Made by a program: the position numbers and the translations under genes
Notes under the pieces: generated by a model
The model's input: only the letters and a program-made list of their open reading frames with translations
Told to the model about the DNA's origin: nothing
Databases searched by the model: none
Source: Planctomycetaceae bacterium
GTDB taxonomy: Bacteria > Planctomycetota > Phycisphaerae > SM23-33
Direction of reading: 5' to 3'
NCBI GenBank assembly: GCA_021371965.1
Contig: JAJFVE010000122.1
Coordinates: 1-64,000, forward strand
DNA length: 64,000 nt
Part shown: positions 24,412 through 34,885 of the stretch, in pieces
How positions within the stretch are numbered: the stretch's first letter is position 1
Layout of the letters: the number at the start of each line of letters is the position of its first letter

Positions 24412-27400
24412 CTATTTCGGCTCGGGCACGCCTTTTCCCAGTGGGGCCGGCTGGGGTTTCCCGCCGGCTTTGATCGCCTCGATCTTGGCGGCCGTCAGCT
24501 TCAGGATACCGCGCATCTCGGTCGAAGGAAACTTCTCCTTGCGCGCCAGTTCGAGGGCCTTCTGCCACTCGGTCAGGGCCTGGCCCATCTGTTTCAGGCG
24601 GGCGCAGGTATCGCCGAGGTGGTCGTGGATAACGGCATGCTCTTCGCCGTCGGCGGCCATGTCCTGCAGGGCCTGTTCGAGGAAGCGTTTGGCCTGGTCG
24701 AACGTTCCCTGTTTGTATCGCAGCCAGCCCAGCGAATCGAGCGTGGCGGCGGTCTTGCGTTCGGCCAGCGACTTGCGGATCATGCGTTCGGCCTTGGCAA
24801 GCTCGATGCCTTCATCGGCGTACTGGTAGCCCAGGTTGTTGTTGATAGCCGGGTCATCGGGCTTGAGACTCAGCGCCTTCTCCAGCGCCGCGCGGGCTTG
24901 TGCCGCTTGTCCCAGTTCCGCCAGGCCCAGCGACATCACCGAGAGCATCTCGATGTCGTCAGGGTTTCCGGCCAGGAAGGCCTTGGCTCGCTCGACGCCG
25001 CGGGCGTGCTGGTTCTGCATCAGGATCGTCCGCACCAGCATCTCGCGATGCCATGCGAGTATCTGGGCGCCGCCAAGCTCTTCCTTTTCGTCGGCGCTGG
25101 GATCCTGTGCAGGGTTGGGCTTGGCCGGTCGCGTCCGCGCCGGTTGCGTGGCCGCCGAGGCCTCGAGCTGCGTCAGCCATGTCTCGACCAGCTTCTCGGC
25201 CCGCGCGAAATTGTCGGCCTTGACCAGCCCGCTGATGAGCACCCGCCGCGGTTCGATCTGCCAGAGATCGCCCGCCAGCCACGCGTCGGCATACGCGACG
25301 GCCTCGTCGAATTTCGAGTCTTTGCAGTACCAGTCGATCTTGATCTGCCTCAGCAACGGTTTCACGCGCGGGGAGGCGAGTTTGATCCACTCCTCCAGCA
25401 GCGGATGGTTATAGGCTTTGGCGTCGTTAAGGGCGCTGATCACGACAAAGATGGCCTGGTCGCCGCCGCCGCCGGCGGCCCAGCGCCGGCCGAAATCAAT
25501 GAGCTTGTCATACTGCTTGGCCTGGATGAACAATTGCAGCTTGTGGCGGCGGAACGTGTCGGGGCTCTGAAGCGAGCCTTCCGCCAGCCACGCATCCAGC
25601 AGTTCGTGGGCCTTGTCGAATTCCTTGGCGTTTTCCAGCGCCTGCAGCAGGGTGAAATACACCAGGTCAGTGTTGTCCGCCTGTCCGGCCCAGGTGCGGG
25701 CAAACGCCGTCGCCTTGTCAAACTGGCGGGCCTTGCAGTACAGGGCCAGCTTCTGGCGGCGCAGGTGCTGGGCCAGGGGTTCCTCGGGCGACGAATCGAG
25801 CCAGTCGTCCAGCAGCTTCTGGGCGCCGTCGAAGCGGTCGGTCCGGCTGTAGAGCTTGAGCAGGGCCTGACGCAGGATTTCCTTTTCGCTGGCGCCCGAG
25901 GCGCGCTTGAGGTACGCCTCGCCGCGGTCGATAGCCTCGTCGAGCTTTGAAAGCTGCCCGAGGATCTCGAGTTGCTTGAGCTTGGCCCAGAGCAGGCCGG
26001 CACTGCGCGAAAGAATTTCGTCGAGCGTTGCGGCCGCAGCGTCGAGTTGTCCCGCCTGCACCATGGCCTGGACGTAGCGCTGGGCCAGGTCGCTCTGATC
26101 GGGGTGCTCCTGGTAGAGCTGCTGCCAGATGGCGATGGCTTCCTGCGCGCGGCCCTGGCGGGCGAAGAGCGTCGCCATCATGCGCCCCGCCTGAAGGTGA
26201 CGCGGATGGTCGCGCAGAATTCGGTTGAGGGCCGCGACGAGGCGGTCGAACTCCCTGGCGTCGATCTTTCCCGCACCGGGAGGCGCCTGTTCGGCCAGAG
26301 TCAGCAGTTCGACGTCCGGGTCGCCGCCATGCTCGCGGCGCAAGGTCTCCAGCAGGGCCAGGGCCTGGCCGCGCTTGATCGGGTCGCTGCGACCCATCTG
26401 CAGCGCCAGCTCCACCTGCATCAGCCGCACCGCCACAGCGTCGGGGTGTCGCTCCAGAAGGCGCTGGAGGAGGTCGCCGGCGGCATCGCGGCGGCCGCTG
26501 TCCATCAACAACCGAAGCAATCGAGTGGCCGCTTCGAGATTGTCTGGCGCCGACTGGACGGCGGACATGAGCAACCCGATGGCCTCGCCTTGCTCGCCTG
26601 AGCGAAGATAGGCCTCGGACAGCAGCATCAGCGTCTGCGCGTCCTGGGGCTTGAGCCCCTGGGCCTGCTTGAGCAGGTCGATCGCAAGGGCCACGTCGCC
26701 CCGGGCCATCGCCAGCCTGCCCCGCAGCAGCACGTGGAAGAAGCTGTTTGCCGCTTCTTTGCCCACGCGCTCCACCAACCGCTCGACCTTGTCGAATTGC
26801 TTCTGATCCAGATACAGCCCCGCCAGCGATTCGCAGGCGGGCATGAAGCCGGCCTTGGCCTCCATCGCCCGCTGAAACTGGTCGGCCGCCAGCAGCTTGC
26901 GGCCGGCGACGATGGCCAACTGCCCCGCCACCCAGTGCCGCGCCGGCCGGGCGGCGGACTTGTCTGCCGCCGCCTGGCGGGCGACCGCGCGGTCGAGTTC
27001 GCCCACGTCGGCGGTCGTCAGCGACGCCACGGCTTCCTGGACGGCTGGGGCAGCACCATGATCGGCCGCCAGCGCCTCGACGAGCGTGTCCACCGCCGCC
27101 GGCAACGTGCCGTTCCTGGCGGCGACGGAAAAGAAGAGGACTGCGGCAGCGGGCGTGTTGGGGGCTTGCTTGAGAACTGCCTGGGCGATTCGGGAGGCCC
27201 CGGCGGAATCGCCGGTCTCGTGAGCGGCCCGCGCCAGTGCCATCGCGTAGGCAGCGTTGAGGCTGCCGGAGGCGCTATGCTCCTGCCAGAGGCGTTGAAG
27301 GAGTCTCCCGTCACGGGCGCCGGCCAGCACGCGGCGAGCCAAGGGCTCGATCTGCGATTGCAGGGCCGCGTCGTTGGCCATGGCGATCAGGGCCTTGGAG

Positions 27401-28251
27401 GCCTGGACATAATCGCCAGCCGCCGCCAGCGCCTCGATCCTCTGCCGCGCCCAGAGCGTCTGGGAATGGTCGCGGTCATAGGCCTTGCGGAATTCCTCGG
27501 CGGCCTCGGCGTGCCTGCGAAGTTTCGTCAGCAGCACGCCCCGCTGCGCCTGGAGGCGCTCGGGCTGCGTCACCAGATATTTCAGGGCGGGTCGGTTGGC
27601 ATAGAGCCGCGGATGAGCGGCAGCCCACTGGCCGACGGTGTCCCAGCAACGCAGCGACGCCGCAAAATACCCCTGCTGATACAACATCTGGGCCAGGTCG
27701 CGCATGGCCTCGCCGGCCAGAACGTTGTCCGCCGCGACCTGGCTGCACGTGACAGCCGTGCGAAATCGCTGCAGCGCCTCGTTCTTGTCGCCGGCCAACA
27801 GAGCCAGATGGCCCAGGGCTGCTTGCACTTCCAGGTCGTCGCCGTTGGCCGCGACAGCCAGCGTCAGGGCCTTGGCGGCGCTGCCGGGATTATTCAGGCG
27901 AGCATAGATGAGCCCCAGCGTGCGCATGACGGCGGGATGATCGGGAGAGAAGCTTTCGGCCCGCTGGGCCTTGGTCAGGGCGGCGGCGAGATCTTCCTTG
28001 GCCAGAAGGTCCTGAGCTTCCTTGAGGGCCTCGGCGGCACGGGCGGGCAGTTCGGCAAGGACGCCTTTTTGCGGGCGCGCCACGCGAGGAAGAATGTCAT
28101 CGAGTTCCGCCAGCGCCCGCGGGGGCAGCGGCTGCGTGGCCGCCTGGGAGGCTGCCTCCGCCGAAGCCCGACCCGACTGCACCGCCATCGCGCCCAAAGC
28201 CAAGGCCAGAGCCACTGCCCAACAGCAGGCGATGACGCGATGGATGCACAC
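24412..28251 (-). CDS. Secreted giant TPR protein
   Basis: 1279 aa with a clear signal peptide (hydrophobic residues about 8-22, Ala-rich cleavage region SGRASAEA). The remainder is tetratricopeptide-like: repeated units such as HPAVMRTLGLIYARLNNPGSAAKAL and DPAINNNLGYQYADEGIELAKAE. It most likely acts as a periplasmic protein scaffold. The GTG start at 28251 overlaps the hisG stop by one base, and yebC follows 45 nt later. A companion to the TPR protein at 5590-10149 but with a cleavable signal rather than an anchor. No enzymatic domain is visible. Confidence 0.8.
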   Translation of the reverse strand: MCIHRVIACCWAVALALALGAMAVQSGRASAEAASQAATQPLPPRALAELDDILPRVARPQKGVLAELPARAAEALKEAQDLLAKEDLAAALTKAQRAESFSPDHPAVMRTLGLIYARLNNPGSAAKALTLAVAANGDDLEVQAALGHLALLAGDKNEALQRFRTAVTCSQVAADNVLAGEAMRDLAQMLYQQGYFAASLRCWDTVGQWAAAHPRLYANRPALKYLVTQPERLQAQRGVLLTKLRRHAEAAEEFRKAYDRDHSQTLWARQRIEALAAAGDYVQASKALIAMANDAALQSQIEPLARRVLAGARDGRLLQRLWQEHSASGSLNAAYAMALARAAHETGDSAGASRIAQAVLKQAPNTPAAAVLFFSVAARNGTLPAAVDTLVEALAADHGAAPAVQEAVASLTTADVGELDRAVARQAAADKSAARPARHWVAGQLAIVAGRKLLAADQFQRAMEAKAGFMPACESLAGLYLDQKQFDKVERLVERVGKEAANSFFHVLLRGRLAMARGDVALAIDLLKQAQGLKPQDAQTLMLLSEAYLRSGEQGEAIGLLMSAVQSAPDNLEAATRLLRLLMDSGRRDAAGDLLQRLLERHPDAVAVRLMQVELALQMGRSDPIKRGQALALLETLRREHGGDPDVELLTLAEQAPPGAGKIDAREFDRLVAALNRILRDHPRHLQAGRMMATLFARQGRAQEAIAIWQQLYQEHPDQSDLAQRYVQAMVQAGQLDAAAATLDEILSRSAGLLWAKLKQLEILGQLSKLDEAIDRGEAYLKRASGASEKEILRQALLKLYSRTDRFDGAQKLLDDWLDSSPEEPLAQHLRRQKLALYCKARQFDKATAFARTWAGQADNTDLVYFTLLQALENAKEFDKAHELLDAWLAEGSLQSPDTFRRHKLQLFIQAKQYDKLIDFGRRWAAGGGGDQAIFVVISALNDAKAYNHPLLEEWIKLASPRVKPLLRQIKIDWYCKDSKFDEAVAYADAWLAGDLWQIEPRRVLISGLVKADNFARAEKLVETWLTQLEASAATQPARTRPAKPNPAQDPSADEKEELGGAQILAWHREMLVRTILMQNQHARGVERAKAFLAGNPDDIEMLSVMSLGLAELGQAAQARAALEKALSLKPDDPAINNNLGYQYADEGIELAKAERMIRKSLAERKTAATLDSLGWLRYKQGTFDQAKRFLEQALQDMAADGEEHAVIHDHLGDTCARLKQMGQALTEWQKALELARKEKFPSTEMRGILKLTAAKIEAIKAGGKPQPAPLGKGVPEPK

Positions 28252-29141
28252 TAATGGATGACCTTATTGAGCGGATAGGTGATGATGCCGGTTCCGCCGG
28301 CGCGGACCAGTTGCGGCACGAGGTCGCGCTCGATGCGCTCCTCGATGATGACCTCGACGGCCACCCAGTTGGGATCGGCCAGCGCAGAGACGGTGGGCGA
28401 TTTCTCAGCCGGCAGGACGCCCAGGACCGCATCGAGCGAGGCGCGGGGGACGTTCATTTTGAGCCCGACGCGCTCGCGGGCGGCGATGGCGCCTCGCAGC
28501 AGCAAGGCGATGTTCTCGATCTTGGACCGCTTCCAGGGCGTGGCCATGGCCTGGTGATTTGCGATGAACCGCGTCGTCGATTCCAGCAGCGTGTCCAGCA
28601 CCCGCAGCTTATTGGCTCGCAGGCTCGAGCCGGTCTCGGTCACGTCAACGATGCCGTCGAGCAGGCGGGCCTTGATCTCGGTGGCGCCCCAACTGAACTC
28701 GACCTTCACGTTGATGCCTTTGGCCTCGAAGTACCGGCGCGTCACGTTGACCAACTCGGTGGCGACGGTCCCGCCGTCCAAGCCCTGAGGCGTGGTGATG
28801 GCACTTTCTTCCGGCACGGCCAGAACCCACCGCACCGGGCGCAGGTTCTGCTTGGCGTAGATCAACTCGGACACTTCCGCCACGTCGGACTGGTTCTCGA
28901 GGATCCAGTCGTGGCCGGTGAGGCCGGCGTCGATGACGCCATCGGCGACGTAGCGGCTCATTTCCTGCGCGCGGAACATGAGGATCGAGATCTGGTCGTC
29001 GTCGATGCTGGGGGTATAGCTGCGCGAGGAGACCTGGATGTTGTATCCGGCGCGCTGGAAGAGGTCCAGCGTGCTGTCCTGCAGCGAGCCTTTGGGGATT
29101 CCCAGCACCAGTTTGTCTTCTGCCGAACGGTGAACCATCAA
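28251..29141 (-). CDS. hisG: ATP phosphoribosyltransferase, long form
   Basis: 296 aa, matching the long HisG class with a C-terminal regulatory domain, so HisZ should not be needed. It joins ATP and PRPP in the first step of histidine synthesis. Seen: [48 protein letters not shown], and the [27 protein letters not shown]-binding block; the C-terminal third ([18 protein letters not shown], then [12 protein letters not shown]) fits HisG_C. ATG codons at 29141 and 29138 are both possible. It lies inside the nusA-infB operon, away from other his genes. Confidence 0.92.
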   Translation of the reverse strand: MMVHRSAEDKLVLGIPKGSLQDSTLDLFQRAGYNIQVSSRSYTPSIDDDQISILMFRAQEMSRYVADGVIDAGLTGHDWILENQSDVAEVSELIYAKQNLRPVRWVLAVPEESAITTPQGLDGGTVATELVNVTRRYFEAKGINVKVEFSWGATEIKARLLDGIVDVTETGSSLRANKLRVLDTLLESTTRFIANHQAMATPWKRSKIENIALLLRGAIAARERVGLKMNVPRASLDAVLGVLPAEKSPTVSALADPNWVAVEVIIEERIERDLVPQLVRAGGTGIITYPLNKVIH

Positions 29142-29150
29142 ACGTTTCCT

Positions 29151-30023
29151 TTATTTCCTGGAGATCTTGCGGGGCGAAGCCTTGGGGGGCTTCTTCGCCG
29201 AGACGGGCTTGCCTGCGGCATTGGCGGGGGCTTTGCCCTTGGCCAGGGCCTTGGCCTTGGCCCGAGCTTGGGCCTGGGCCAGTTCCTCGGCTTTTACTTT
29301 GGCCTTGGCCAGGGCGTCGGCCTCGGCCTTGGCCTTGGCGGCGGCATCGGCGACGGCCTGGGCGGCCGCGTCGATCTTGGCCTGGGCCTCTTCCTGTATC
29401 TTGCGATGTTTGGCCAGGGCTTTGGCATGTTTGGCGACATACTGCCGCAAGGCCAGGTGAGCGGTCATCATGTCGCTGCGCCCCACGATGCGCTCCAGCA
29501 TCTTCTGGATCTCGGCCCGATCCAGTCCCGACGGGAGGTGGCCGTTGAGCTCCATACTTTCGACGAGCGTCTGGTCGACCGGCAGGGCCCGTACGCCCAG
29601 GCCCACCATGGCCGCGTAAGCGGCGGCATAATGATCGAGACCAAGTTCCATCAGGTGCCGCCGGACGGCCTTGGCGGGCAGTTTCTCCATGTACGCACCC
29701 GAGACGTCGTTGGTGCGGTAGAAGATGGCGTTGAGACTGTCCTGGAGCGTGCAGGCTTTTCGCCGCGAGAAGGGCAGTTCCCGCAGGCACTCGACGATGT
29801 CCTTGACCGGGGCCACGCGCAGTTCGTTGTAGTCGACGAACTCCTCGTTGAGCAGGCCCATGGCGACGGTAGCTTCGGCCTCGGTGGCATCGGCCTGGAG
29901 AATGCCCTCGATCATCGTTACGACTGGGTCGCCCTGGTCGGCCGTCTTTCGCGGGCGGCGTGCGGGGCGGTTCTCGTTGAGGATCTTCTTGATCTTGCTT
30001 TCGTAGGCTTTAAGGCTTTTCAT
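29151..30023 (-). CDS. HhH-GPD-like (endonuclease III superfamily) protein with Ala/Lys-rich tail
   Basis: 290 aa. Residues 1-190 resemble the endonuclease III fold: MIEGILQADATEAEATVAMGLL, ECLRELPFSRRKACTLQDSL, and LPAKAVRRHLMELGLDHYAAAYAAMVGLGVRALPVDQTL. The lyase Lys and catalytic Asp of active glycosylases are not obvious, nor is the four-Cys iron-sulfur loop, so it may bind DNA without cutting. Residues 210-290 are an Ala/Lys-rich coiled tail like that of bacterial histone H1-like proteins. ATG at 30023 overlaps the end of rbfA by 14 nt; hisG follows after 9 nt. Function unproven. Confidence 0.7.
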   Translation of the reverse strand: MKSLKAYESKIKKILNENRPARRPRKTADQGDPVVTMIEGILQADATEAEATVAMGLLNEEFVDYNELRVAPVKDIVECLRELPFSRRKACTLQDSLNAIFYRTNDVSGAYMEKLPAKAVRRHLMELGLDHYAAAYAAMVGLGVRALPVDQTLVESMELNGHLPSGLDRAEIQKMLERIVGRSDMMTAHLALRQYVAKHAKALAKHRKIQEEAQAKIDAAAQAVADAAAKAKAEADALAKAKVKAEELAQAQARAKAKALAKGKAPANAAGKPVSAKKPPKASPRKISRK

Positions 30024-30459
30024 CCGGATTGTCCTGGCTGTCTTTCTTTTGCGCCGCTTCGGCGTCGGGAGATTCTCCAGCCCCTGCCGCGGCAGCCTCA
30101 TCTTTGGCCCGCAGCTCCTGCGCGACCTGCTGGAGGATTTCGAGCGTCTTGATGGTCTTCTTGAACTGCACGTCGAGCACGAAGTCCAGCGCCGGCGTGT
30201 GGCGCAGGGTGATCTGCCGCATCAGCAGTTCCTGGAAATGCCCCGCCGCGTGCCGCAGGGCCTGGAGGGTAACGCCCTGCTCTTTGTCGCTGCCCATGAC
30301 GGAGATGTAGACCTTGGCCGTCAGCAGGTCTTCGGGCACCTCCACGCGCACGACGGACGTTCGCGCGGGGTCTACCCGCGGGTCGGACAGCTTGGTCAGG
30401 ATCACCTGGCCCAGCACGTCGCGGATAAGGTTGCCTACACGTTGGCTTCGGCGCGTCAT
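30010..30459 (-). CDS. rbfA: 30S ribosome-binding factor A
   Basis: 149 aa. RbfA helps mature the 16S rRNA 5' end in the small subunit. Seen: RRSQRVGNLIRDVLGQVIL at the start, DPRVDPARTSVVRVEVPEDLLTAKVYISVMG, and RHTPALDFVLDVQFKKTI with the KH-like fold end. The Glu/Asp-rich C-terminal tail of about 40 residues is longer than in E. coli. Gene order infB-ylxP-rbfA is that of many Gram-positive and planctomycete operons. It begins 1 nt after the DUF503 gene. Confidence 0.93.
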   Translation of the reverse strand: MTRRSQRVGNLIRDVLGQVILTKLSDPRVDPARTSVVRVEVPEDLLTAKVYISVMGSDKEQGVTLQALRHAAGHFQELLMRQITLRHTPALDFVLDVQFKKTIKTLEILQQVAQELRAKDEAAAAGAGESPDAEAAQKKDSQDNPDEKP

Positions 30460-30460
30460 C

Positions 30461-30748
30461 TCACACCCAATCGATCTGGCTTTCGACCAGAATCATGTCC
30501 CGGTGCGTCGCGGCGGCTGTCACGATCCGCTGCAGCGCCCCTTCCACGTAGCGTTTGTCGCTGCCGACCATTGCCACCGCCAGCACGCCCCGGCGCGGAT
30601 TGTCCTGGCTGGCCACCTCGGCCACCGACACATTGTGATTGGCCGCCAGGCGGTCGCGGAATCCCTTCAGGCTGTGGCGCTTGTCCTTGAGCGAAGCTGC
30701 CGCAGGCAGGTGAAACTCCAGGTGAAGCAGACCCACCGTCGTGGCCAT
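30461..30748 (-). CDS. ylxP: DUF503 family protein (YlxP)
   Basis: 95 aa, usual length. The family is a small ferredoxin-like fold encoded between infB and rbfA in many bacteria, and is related to ribosome-binding factors. Seen: LLHLEFHLPAAASLKDKRHSLKGFRDRL and SVAEVASQDNPRRGVLAVAMVGSDK, both characteristic. It lies 70 nt after infB and 1 nt before rbfA, so a role in ribosome assembly is likely by context. Confidence 0.9.
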   Translation of the reverse strand: MATTVGLLHLEFHLPAAASLKDKRHSLKGFRDRLAANHNVSVAEVASQDNPRRGVLAVAMVGSDKRYVEGALQRIVTAAATHRDMILVESQIDWV

Positions 30749-30818
30749 GTCATGTTCCAGGATGTTCCGGGGTCACTGAAGTGACCCGGCCGGGTGAGTT
30801 TACTGACCCCGGCAATCG

Positions 30819-33494
30819 TTACAGCGACCGAGCCACCTCGGTCTGCTGGTAAAACTCCAGGATATCGCTTTCCTTGATGTCATCGTAGCCCAGAAGCTTC
30901 ACGCCGCACTCGGTGCCGGCGCGGGCTTCGCGAACGTCGTCTTTGTGGCGCTTGAGGCTTTCCACCGTCCGCTCGTCGGAGATCACCACGTTGTTGCGGA
31001 TGATGCGCACCTTGGCGTTGCGGGCGACGCGCCCTTCGCTGACGATGCACCCGGCCACGCTCCCGATGCGCGAGATCTTGAAGACCTGGCGCACCTCGGC
31101 GCGTCCGAGGGTCTCCTGTCGAATCTCGGGCTTGAGCCCTTCGCTCATCAGTTTGCGGATATCGTCGACCACCTCATAGATGATGCGGTAGAGGCGGATG
31201 CCGATCTTCTTTTCTTCCGCCAGCACCCGGGCGGCGGCGTCGGCCACCACGTTGAAGCCCACGATAATGGCGCCGCTGGCCTGTGCCAGCGTCACGTCGC
31301 CGGTACTGATGCCGCCCACCGCAGCGTGCAGGATGTTGACCCGCACCTCGCCGGTGGAGAGTTTGCCCAGCGTTCCGGTCAGGGCCTCGATCGAGCCTTG
31401 CACATCGGCCTTGAGGATCACCGGCACTTCGGTTACGGCCCCATCCTCGATGCGGCTAAAGAGGTTGTCCAGCGTCAGCGGGGAGGCATTGGTGAGCGTG
31501 CGGGCTCGGGACGCTTCCTTGTACTCGCCCGCCACGTTGCGGGCGCTCTCGATGTTCTCGACGACGTAGAAGCGGTCGCCGGCCTGGGGGATTTCGTCCA
31601 GCCCCGCCACTTCCACGGGAATGGAAGGCCCGGCCTCGGTGAGGTTTCGCCCATGGCTGTCGATCATGGATCGCACGCGCCCGAAGCCCCTGCCGGCTAC
31701 CAGCACGTCGCCGATATTGAGCGTGCCGTTTCGCACCAGCAAGCGAGCGACGACGCCGCGGCCGGGGTCCATCTGGCTTTCGATGACAAATCCGGTCGCC
31801 GGAGCGTCCTTTTCGGCTTTGAGCTCGAGGACTTCCGCCTCGAGGCTCAGCAGCTCGATCAACTCGGGCACGCCCTTTCCGGTGACGGCGCTGGTCTGGA
31901 TCATTTCGACGTCGCCGCCCCACTCGCGCACCGTCACGCCGTGTTCGGCCAACTGGCCCATCAGGCGCTGGACGTTGGCGCCGGGCAGGTCGATCTTGTT
32001 GCAGGCGACCACCAGGGCCACGCCGGCGGCCTTGGCGTGACTGATCGCCTCGGCGGTCTGGGGCATGACGCCGTCGTCGGCGGCCACCACCAGCACCACC
32101 ACGTCGGTCATGTTGGCGCCGCGGGCTCGCATGGCGGTAAAGGCCTCGTGCCCGGGCGTGTCCAGGAAGACCACGTGGAGGTCGTCTTTGTCGTAGCGGT
32201 AGGCGCCAATGTGCTGGGTGATGCCGCCGGCCTCGCCGTCGGCGACGGCCGTGTCGCGAATGCGGTCCAGCAGCGATGTTTTGCCGTGGTCCACGTGCCC
32301 CAGGAACGCCACCACCGGCGCCCGGTTCTCCAGCGGGGCCTTGACGCGCGACTCCATCGCCTGAAGCAGCTTGTCCTGGGCCGTGTGGGCCACCTGCACG
32401 ACCAGTTCAATTCCGTATTCGGAGACGACCGTCTCGGCCACATCCTTCTGCATGACCTGGTTGACCGTGGCCATGGTTCCCAGGGCCATCAGCTTCTTGA
32501 TCAACTCGACGCTCTTGATGCCGGTGGCCTCGGAAAGGCTCTTGACGGTGATCGGCTCGGCAATTTCGATGCGGCCGGTCTTGACGTTGGGTCCGCCGAT
32601 GGTGCTGGCGCGGGTAACGTTGGCGCGGTGACGCCGCAGGCCGCCGCCAGCCGACGCCAGGCGCAGCGAGCGTTCTTCCAGGTCGACGTTGCCCCATTCC
32701 TTGAGCTTGTCGCCGCCGTCAGCCGTGCCGCGGCCTCGACGCCGCGGACTGCGCTTCTTGCCGCTCTTGCGCGCTTCTTCTTCCTCTTCCTGGGCGGTCA
32801 GAATCTTCTTGGGCGCCCCGGGCAGCGGCGGCGCTGCCGCGGCGACGCCGGGGCGGGCGATGGGCGGACGGCGCCGGCGCGGCGATTCCACCGCTTCGGG
32901 ACGCTCGACGCGCACGATCTTGGGACCTTTGAGAACGGCCGGGCGGGGCACGACCTGCGGACCGGCGGCCTTGATCGCCACGGGTGCGGTCGCGTCGGGG
33001 GCAGGCGGCGCTTCAGCGGCCTGCGGTTCGGGGGCAGCCTCCGCGGAAGGCTCGATGGGCGCCTGCGGCGCTTCGGGAGCTTCCGGGGCCGTGGGGGCTT
33101 GCTCGACGACCGGCTCGGCAGGCGCCGCCGCGGGAGCTTCCGCTTGGGTCTCGGGCTCGGCGGGGGCTTCAGCGGGCGCCTCGGCGGGCGCGGGCTCCTC
33201 TGCAACCGCAGCGGGCTCTTCGGCTACCGGCTCTTCGGTCGTCTTGCGGCCGCGGCGGCGCCGGGCCTTGGTGGCCTCGGCATGCTCTCGCTCCAGGTCG
33301 ACGGGCTCGGTGGTTTCGACTGCCGTGACGGTGGCGCCCTGGCTGAACCATTCGGTGATGGTTTCTTCAAGGCCCACCGAGACCGTGGACATGTGATTGT
33401 CCAGATCGATGCCTTCGGCCTGGCACTTGTGCAAGATCGCCTTGCTGGTGACTCCCAGGTCTCGGGCTATTTCAAAAACTCTTCGCTTTGCCAA
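30819..33494 (-). CDS. infB: Translation initiation factor IF-2
   Basis: 891 aa. IF-2 is the GTPase that brings fMet-tRNA to the 30S subunit. Seen: an IF2_N start ([20 protein letters not shown]), a Pro/Ala/Glu-rich linker to about residue 300, the P-loop [11 protein letters not shown] with Lys405, DTPGHEAF, the NKID-type motif, and the C-terminal fMet-tRNA domain. The best start is TTG at 33494, with GGGAGG just upstream and sense matching family N-termini. An ATG ten codons before has no such site. It lies 65 nt after nusA. Confidence 0.96.
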   Translation of the reverse strand: MAKRRVFEIARDLGVTSKAILHKCQAEGIDLDNHMSTVSVGLEETITEWFSQGATVTAVETTEPVDLEREHAEATKARRRRGRKTTEEPVAEEPAAVAEEPAPAEAPAEAPAEPETQAEAPAAAPAEPVVEQAPTAPEAPEAPQAPIEPSAEAAPEPQAAEAPPAPDATAPVAIKAAGPQVVPRPAVLKGPKIVRVERPEAVESPRRRRPPIARPGVAAAAPPLPGAPKKILTAQEEEEEARKSGKKRSPRRRGRGTADGGDKLKEWGNVDLEERSLRLASAGGGLRRHRANVTRASTIGGPNVKTGRIEIAEPITVKSLSEATGIKSVELIKKLMALGTMATVNQVMQKDVAETVVSEYGIELVVQVAHTAQDKLLQAMESRVKAPLENRAPVVAFLGHVDHGKTSLLDRIRDTAVADGEAGGITQHIGAYRYDKDDLHVVFLDTPGHEAFTAMRARGANMTDVVVLVVAADDGVMPQTAEAISHAKAAGVALVVACNKIDLPGANVQRLMGQLAEHGVTVREWGGDVEMIQTSAVTGKGVPELIELLSLEAEVLELKAEKDAPATGFVIESQMDPGRGVVARLLVRNGTLNIGDVLVAGRGFGRVRSMIDSHGRNLTEAGPSIPVEVAGLDEIPQAGDRFYVVENIESARNVAGEYKEASRARTLTNASPLTLDNLFSRIEDGAVTEVPVILKADVQGSIEALTGTLGKLSTGEVRVNILHAAVGGISTGDVTLAQASGAIIVGFNVVADAAARVLAEEKKIGIRLYRIIYEVVDDIRKLMSEGLKPEIRQETLGRAEVRQVFKISRIGSVAGCIVSEGRVARNAKVRIIRNNVVISDERTVESLKRHKDDVREARAGTECGVKLLGYDDIKESDILEFYQQTEVARSL

Positions 33495-33559
33495 GGATGC
33501 CTCCCGGCGTTTGTAGCACATCATGTACCGGCGGCGAAATCGGCCGTCGGATCGGTTTC

Positions 33560-34885
33560 TTATGGTTGCTCAGGCTCAACAGGCGGTCGGGGCGCCGGCG
33601 GCGGAGGGGTTTCGTCCTCGGCTGCTGCGCTGTCGCCGGCGGGCGGTTCGGGCGCCGCCGTGGGCTCGACGGCCGCCGCTCCGCGAACGCGGGCGGACTT
33701 TCCGGCGGCCTTGGCGGCCGCATCGGCGACGGCCTTCTCATTGGCCACGCGCTTGGCTTCCTCGCCGCAGCGGGCGACGATTGCCTTGGCCAGGTCCGAA
33801 GCGATCTTGATTTCACTTACCAGCGGGCCCACGCCCACCTCGTCGACATCCAGCACGTTGACCATTCCCATCGCCACGATCTGGTCGACCACGGTGGCGT
33901 CGACGCCTTCGACGCTGCGCAGGGCCTTTTCCAGAGTGTCCAGCGCGCCGTTAAACTCGTTGGGCGTCAGGATGTCGATATCCCAGTTCGTCAGCCGCGC
34001 CGCCAGGCGCACGTTCTGCCCGCGCTTGCCGATGGCCAGCGAAAGCTGGTCTTCGACGACAACGACGGTCGCCCGCCCCAGCTCGAAGCACAGGGCGATC
34101 TCGGCCACTTCGGCCGGCTTGAGCGAATTGGCGATCAGCACCTTGCTGGACTCGTTCCAGCGGACGATGTCGATCTTCTCGCCGCCCAGTTCGTCGACGA
34201 TGTTGCGAATGCGGCTGCCGCGGACGCCCACGCAGGCGCCGACGGCGTCGACTTTCGAGTCGGTGCTGTCGACGGCCACCTTGGTGCGATAGCCGGCCTC
34301 GCGGGCCAGGGCCTTGATCTCGATGATGCCCTCGGCCACCTCGGGCACTTCCAGCTCGAACAGGGCGCGGATGAAATCCGGGTGCGTGCGCGACAGAATC
34401 ACGCGCACCTGGTTGGGCTGCTCGCGCACGTCCAGGATCATCGCCCGGACGCGCTGATCGCTCTGGTAGCTCTCGCCGGGAATCTGCTCGCTGCGGGGCA
34501 TGAACGCCTCGGTGCGACCGAGGTCGACGATCATCGATCCGCCTTCCCACCGCCCGGTGCGCCCGGTGACGATCTGCCCGCGCCTCTGGCGGAACTCGTC
34601 GCTGATGCTGCCTCGCTCGGCCTCGCGCAGACGCTGGAAAATCACCTGCTTGGCGGTCTGGGCGGGGATGCGCCCCAGCTCCCGGATGCTCTTGGGCTGG
34701 CCGTTGATGGTCGCGGTGATCTCGCCGCTGACGCGGTCGAGTTGCACGGTGACGTTCTCGCTCTCGACGCTGTCTTTACGGATCGCCGAGCGGACGGCGG
34801 CCTCAAGGTCCTGGAAGACCAGTTCCTTGTCGATGTTCTTGTCGCGGCAGAGCGCCTCGATGATTCTCAACAGTTCCTGATTCAT
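33560..34885 (-). CDS. nusA: Transcription termination/antitermination factor NusA
   Basis: 441 aa. NusA binds RNA polymerase and shapes pausing, termination and antitermination. Seen: N-terminal domain ending ELGRIPAQTAKQVIFQRLREAE, an S1 domain (GQIVTGRTGRWEGGSMIVDLG), KH1/KH2 (EVPEVAEGIIEIKALAREAGYRTKVAV; VGVRGSRIRNIVDELGGEKIDIV) and a helix-hairpin-helix-type C-terminal part. The final 50 residues are Pro/Ala/Glu-rich. It is the first gene of the operon; rimP, usually just upstream, is absent, and a 330-nt leader takes its place. Confidence 0.96.
   Translation of the reverse strand: MNQELLRIIEALCRDKNIDKELVFQDLEAAVRSAIRKDSVESENVTVQLDRVSGEITATINGQPKSIRELGRIPAQTAKQVIFQRLREAERGSISDEFRQRRGQIVTGRTGRWEGGSMIVDLGRTEAFMPRSEQIPGESYQSDQRVRAMILDVREQPNQVRVILSRTHPDFIRALFELEVPEVAEGIIEIKALAREAGYRTKVAVDSTDSKVDAVGACVGVRGSRIRNIVDELGGEKIDIVRWNESSKVLIANSLKPAEVAEIALCFELGRATVVVVEDQLSLAIGKRGQNVRLAARLTNWDIDILTPNEFNGALDTLEKALRSVEGVDATVVDQIVAMGMVNVLDVDEVGVGPLVSEIKIASDLAKAIVARCGEEAKRVANEKAVADAAAKAAGKSARVRGAAAVEPTAAPEPPAGDSAAAEDETPPPPAPRPPVEPEQP

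Noticed and set aside
30945..34292. 1115-codon open frame on the plus strand
   Set aside because: It mirrors infB and nusA exactly and has no protein-like motifs; an artefact of GC-rich codon use.
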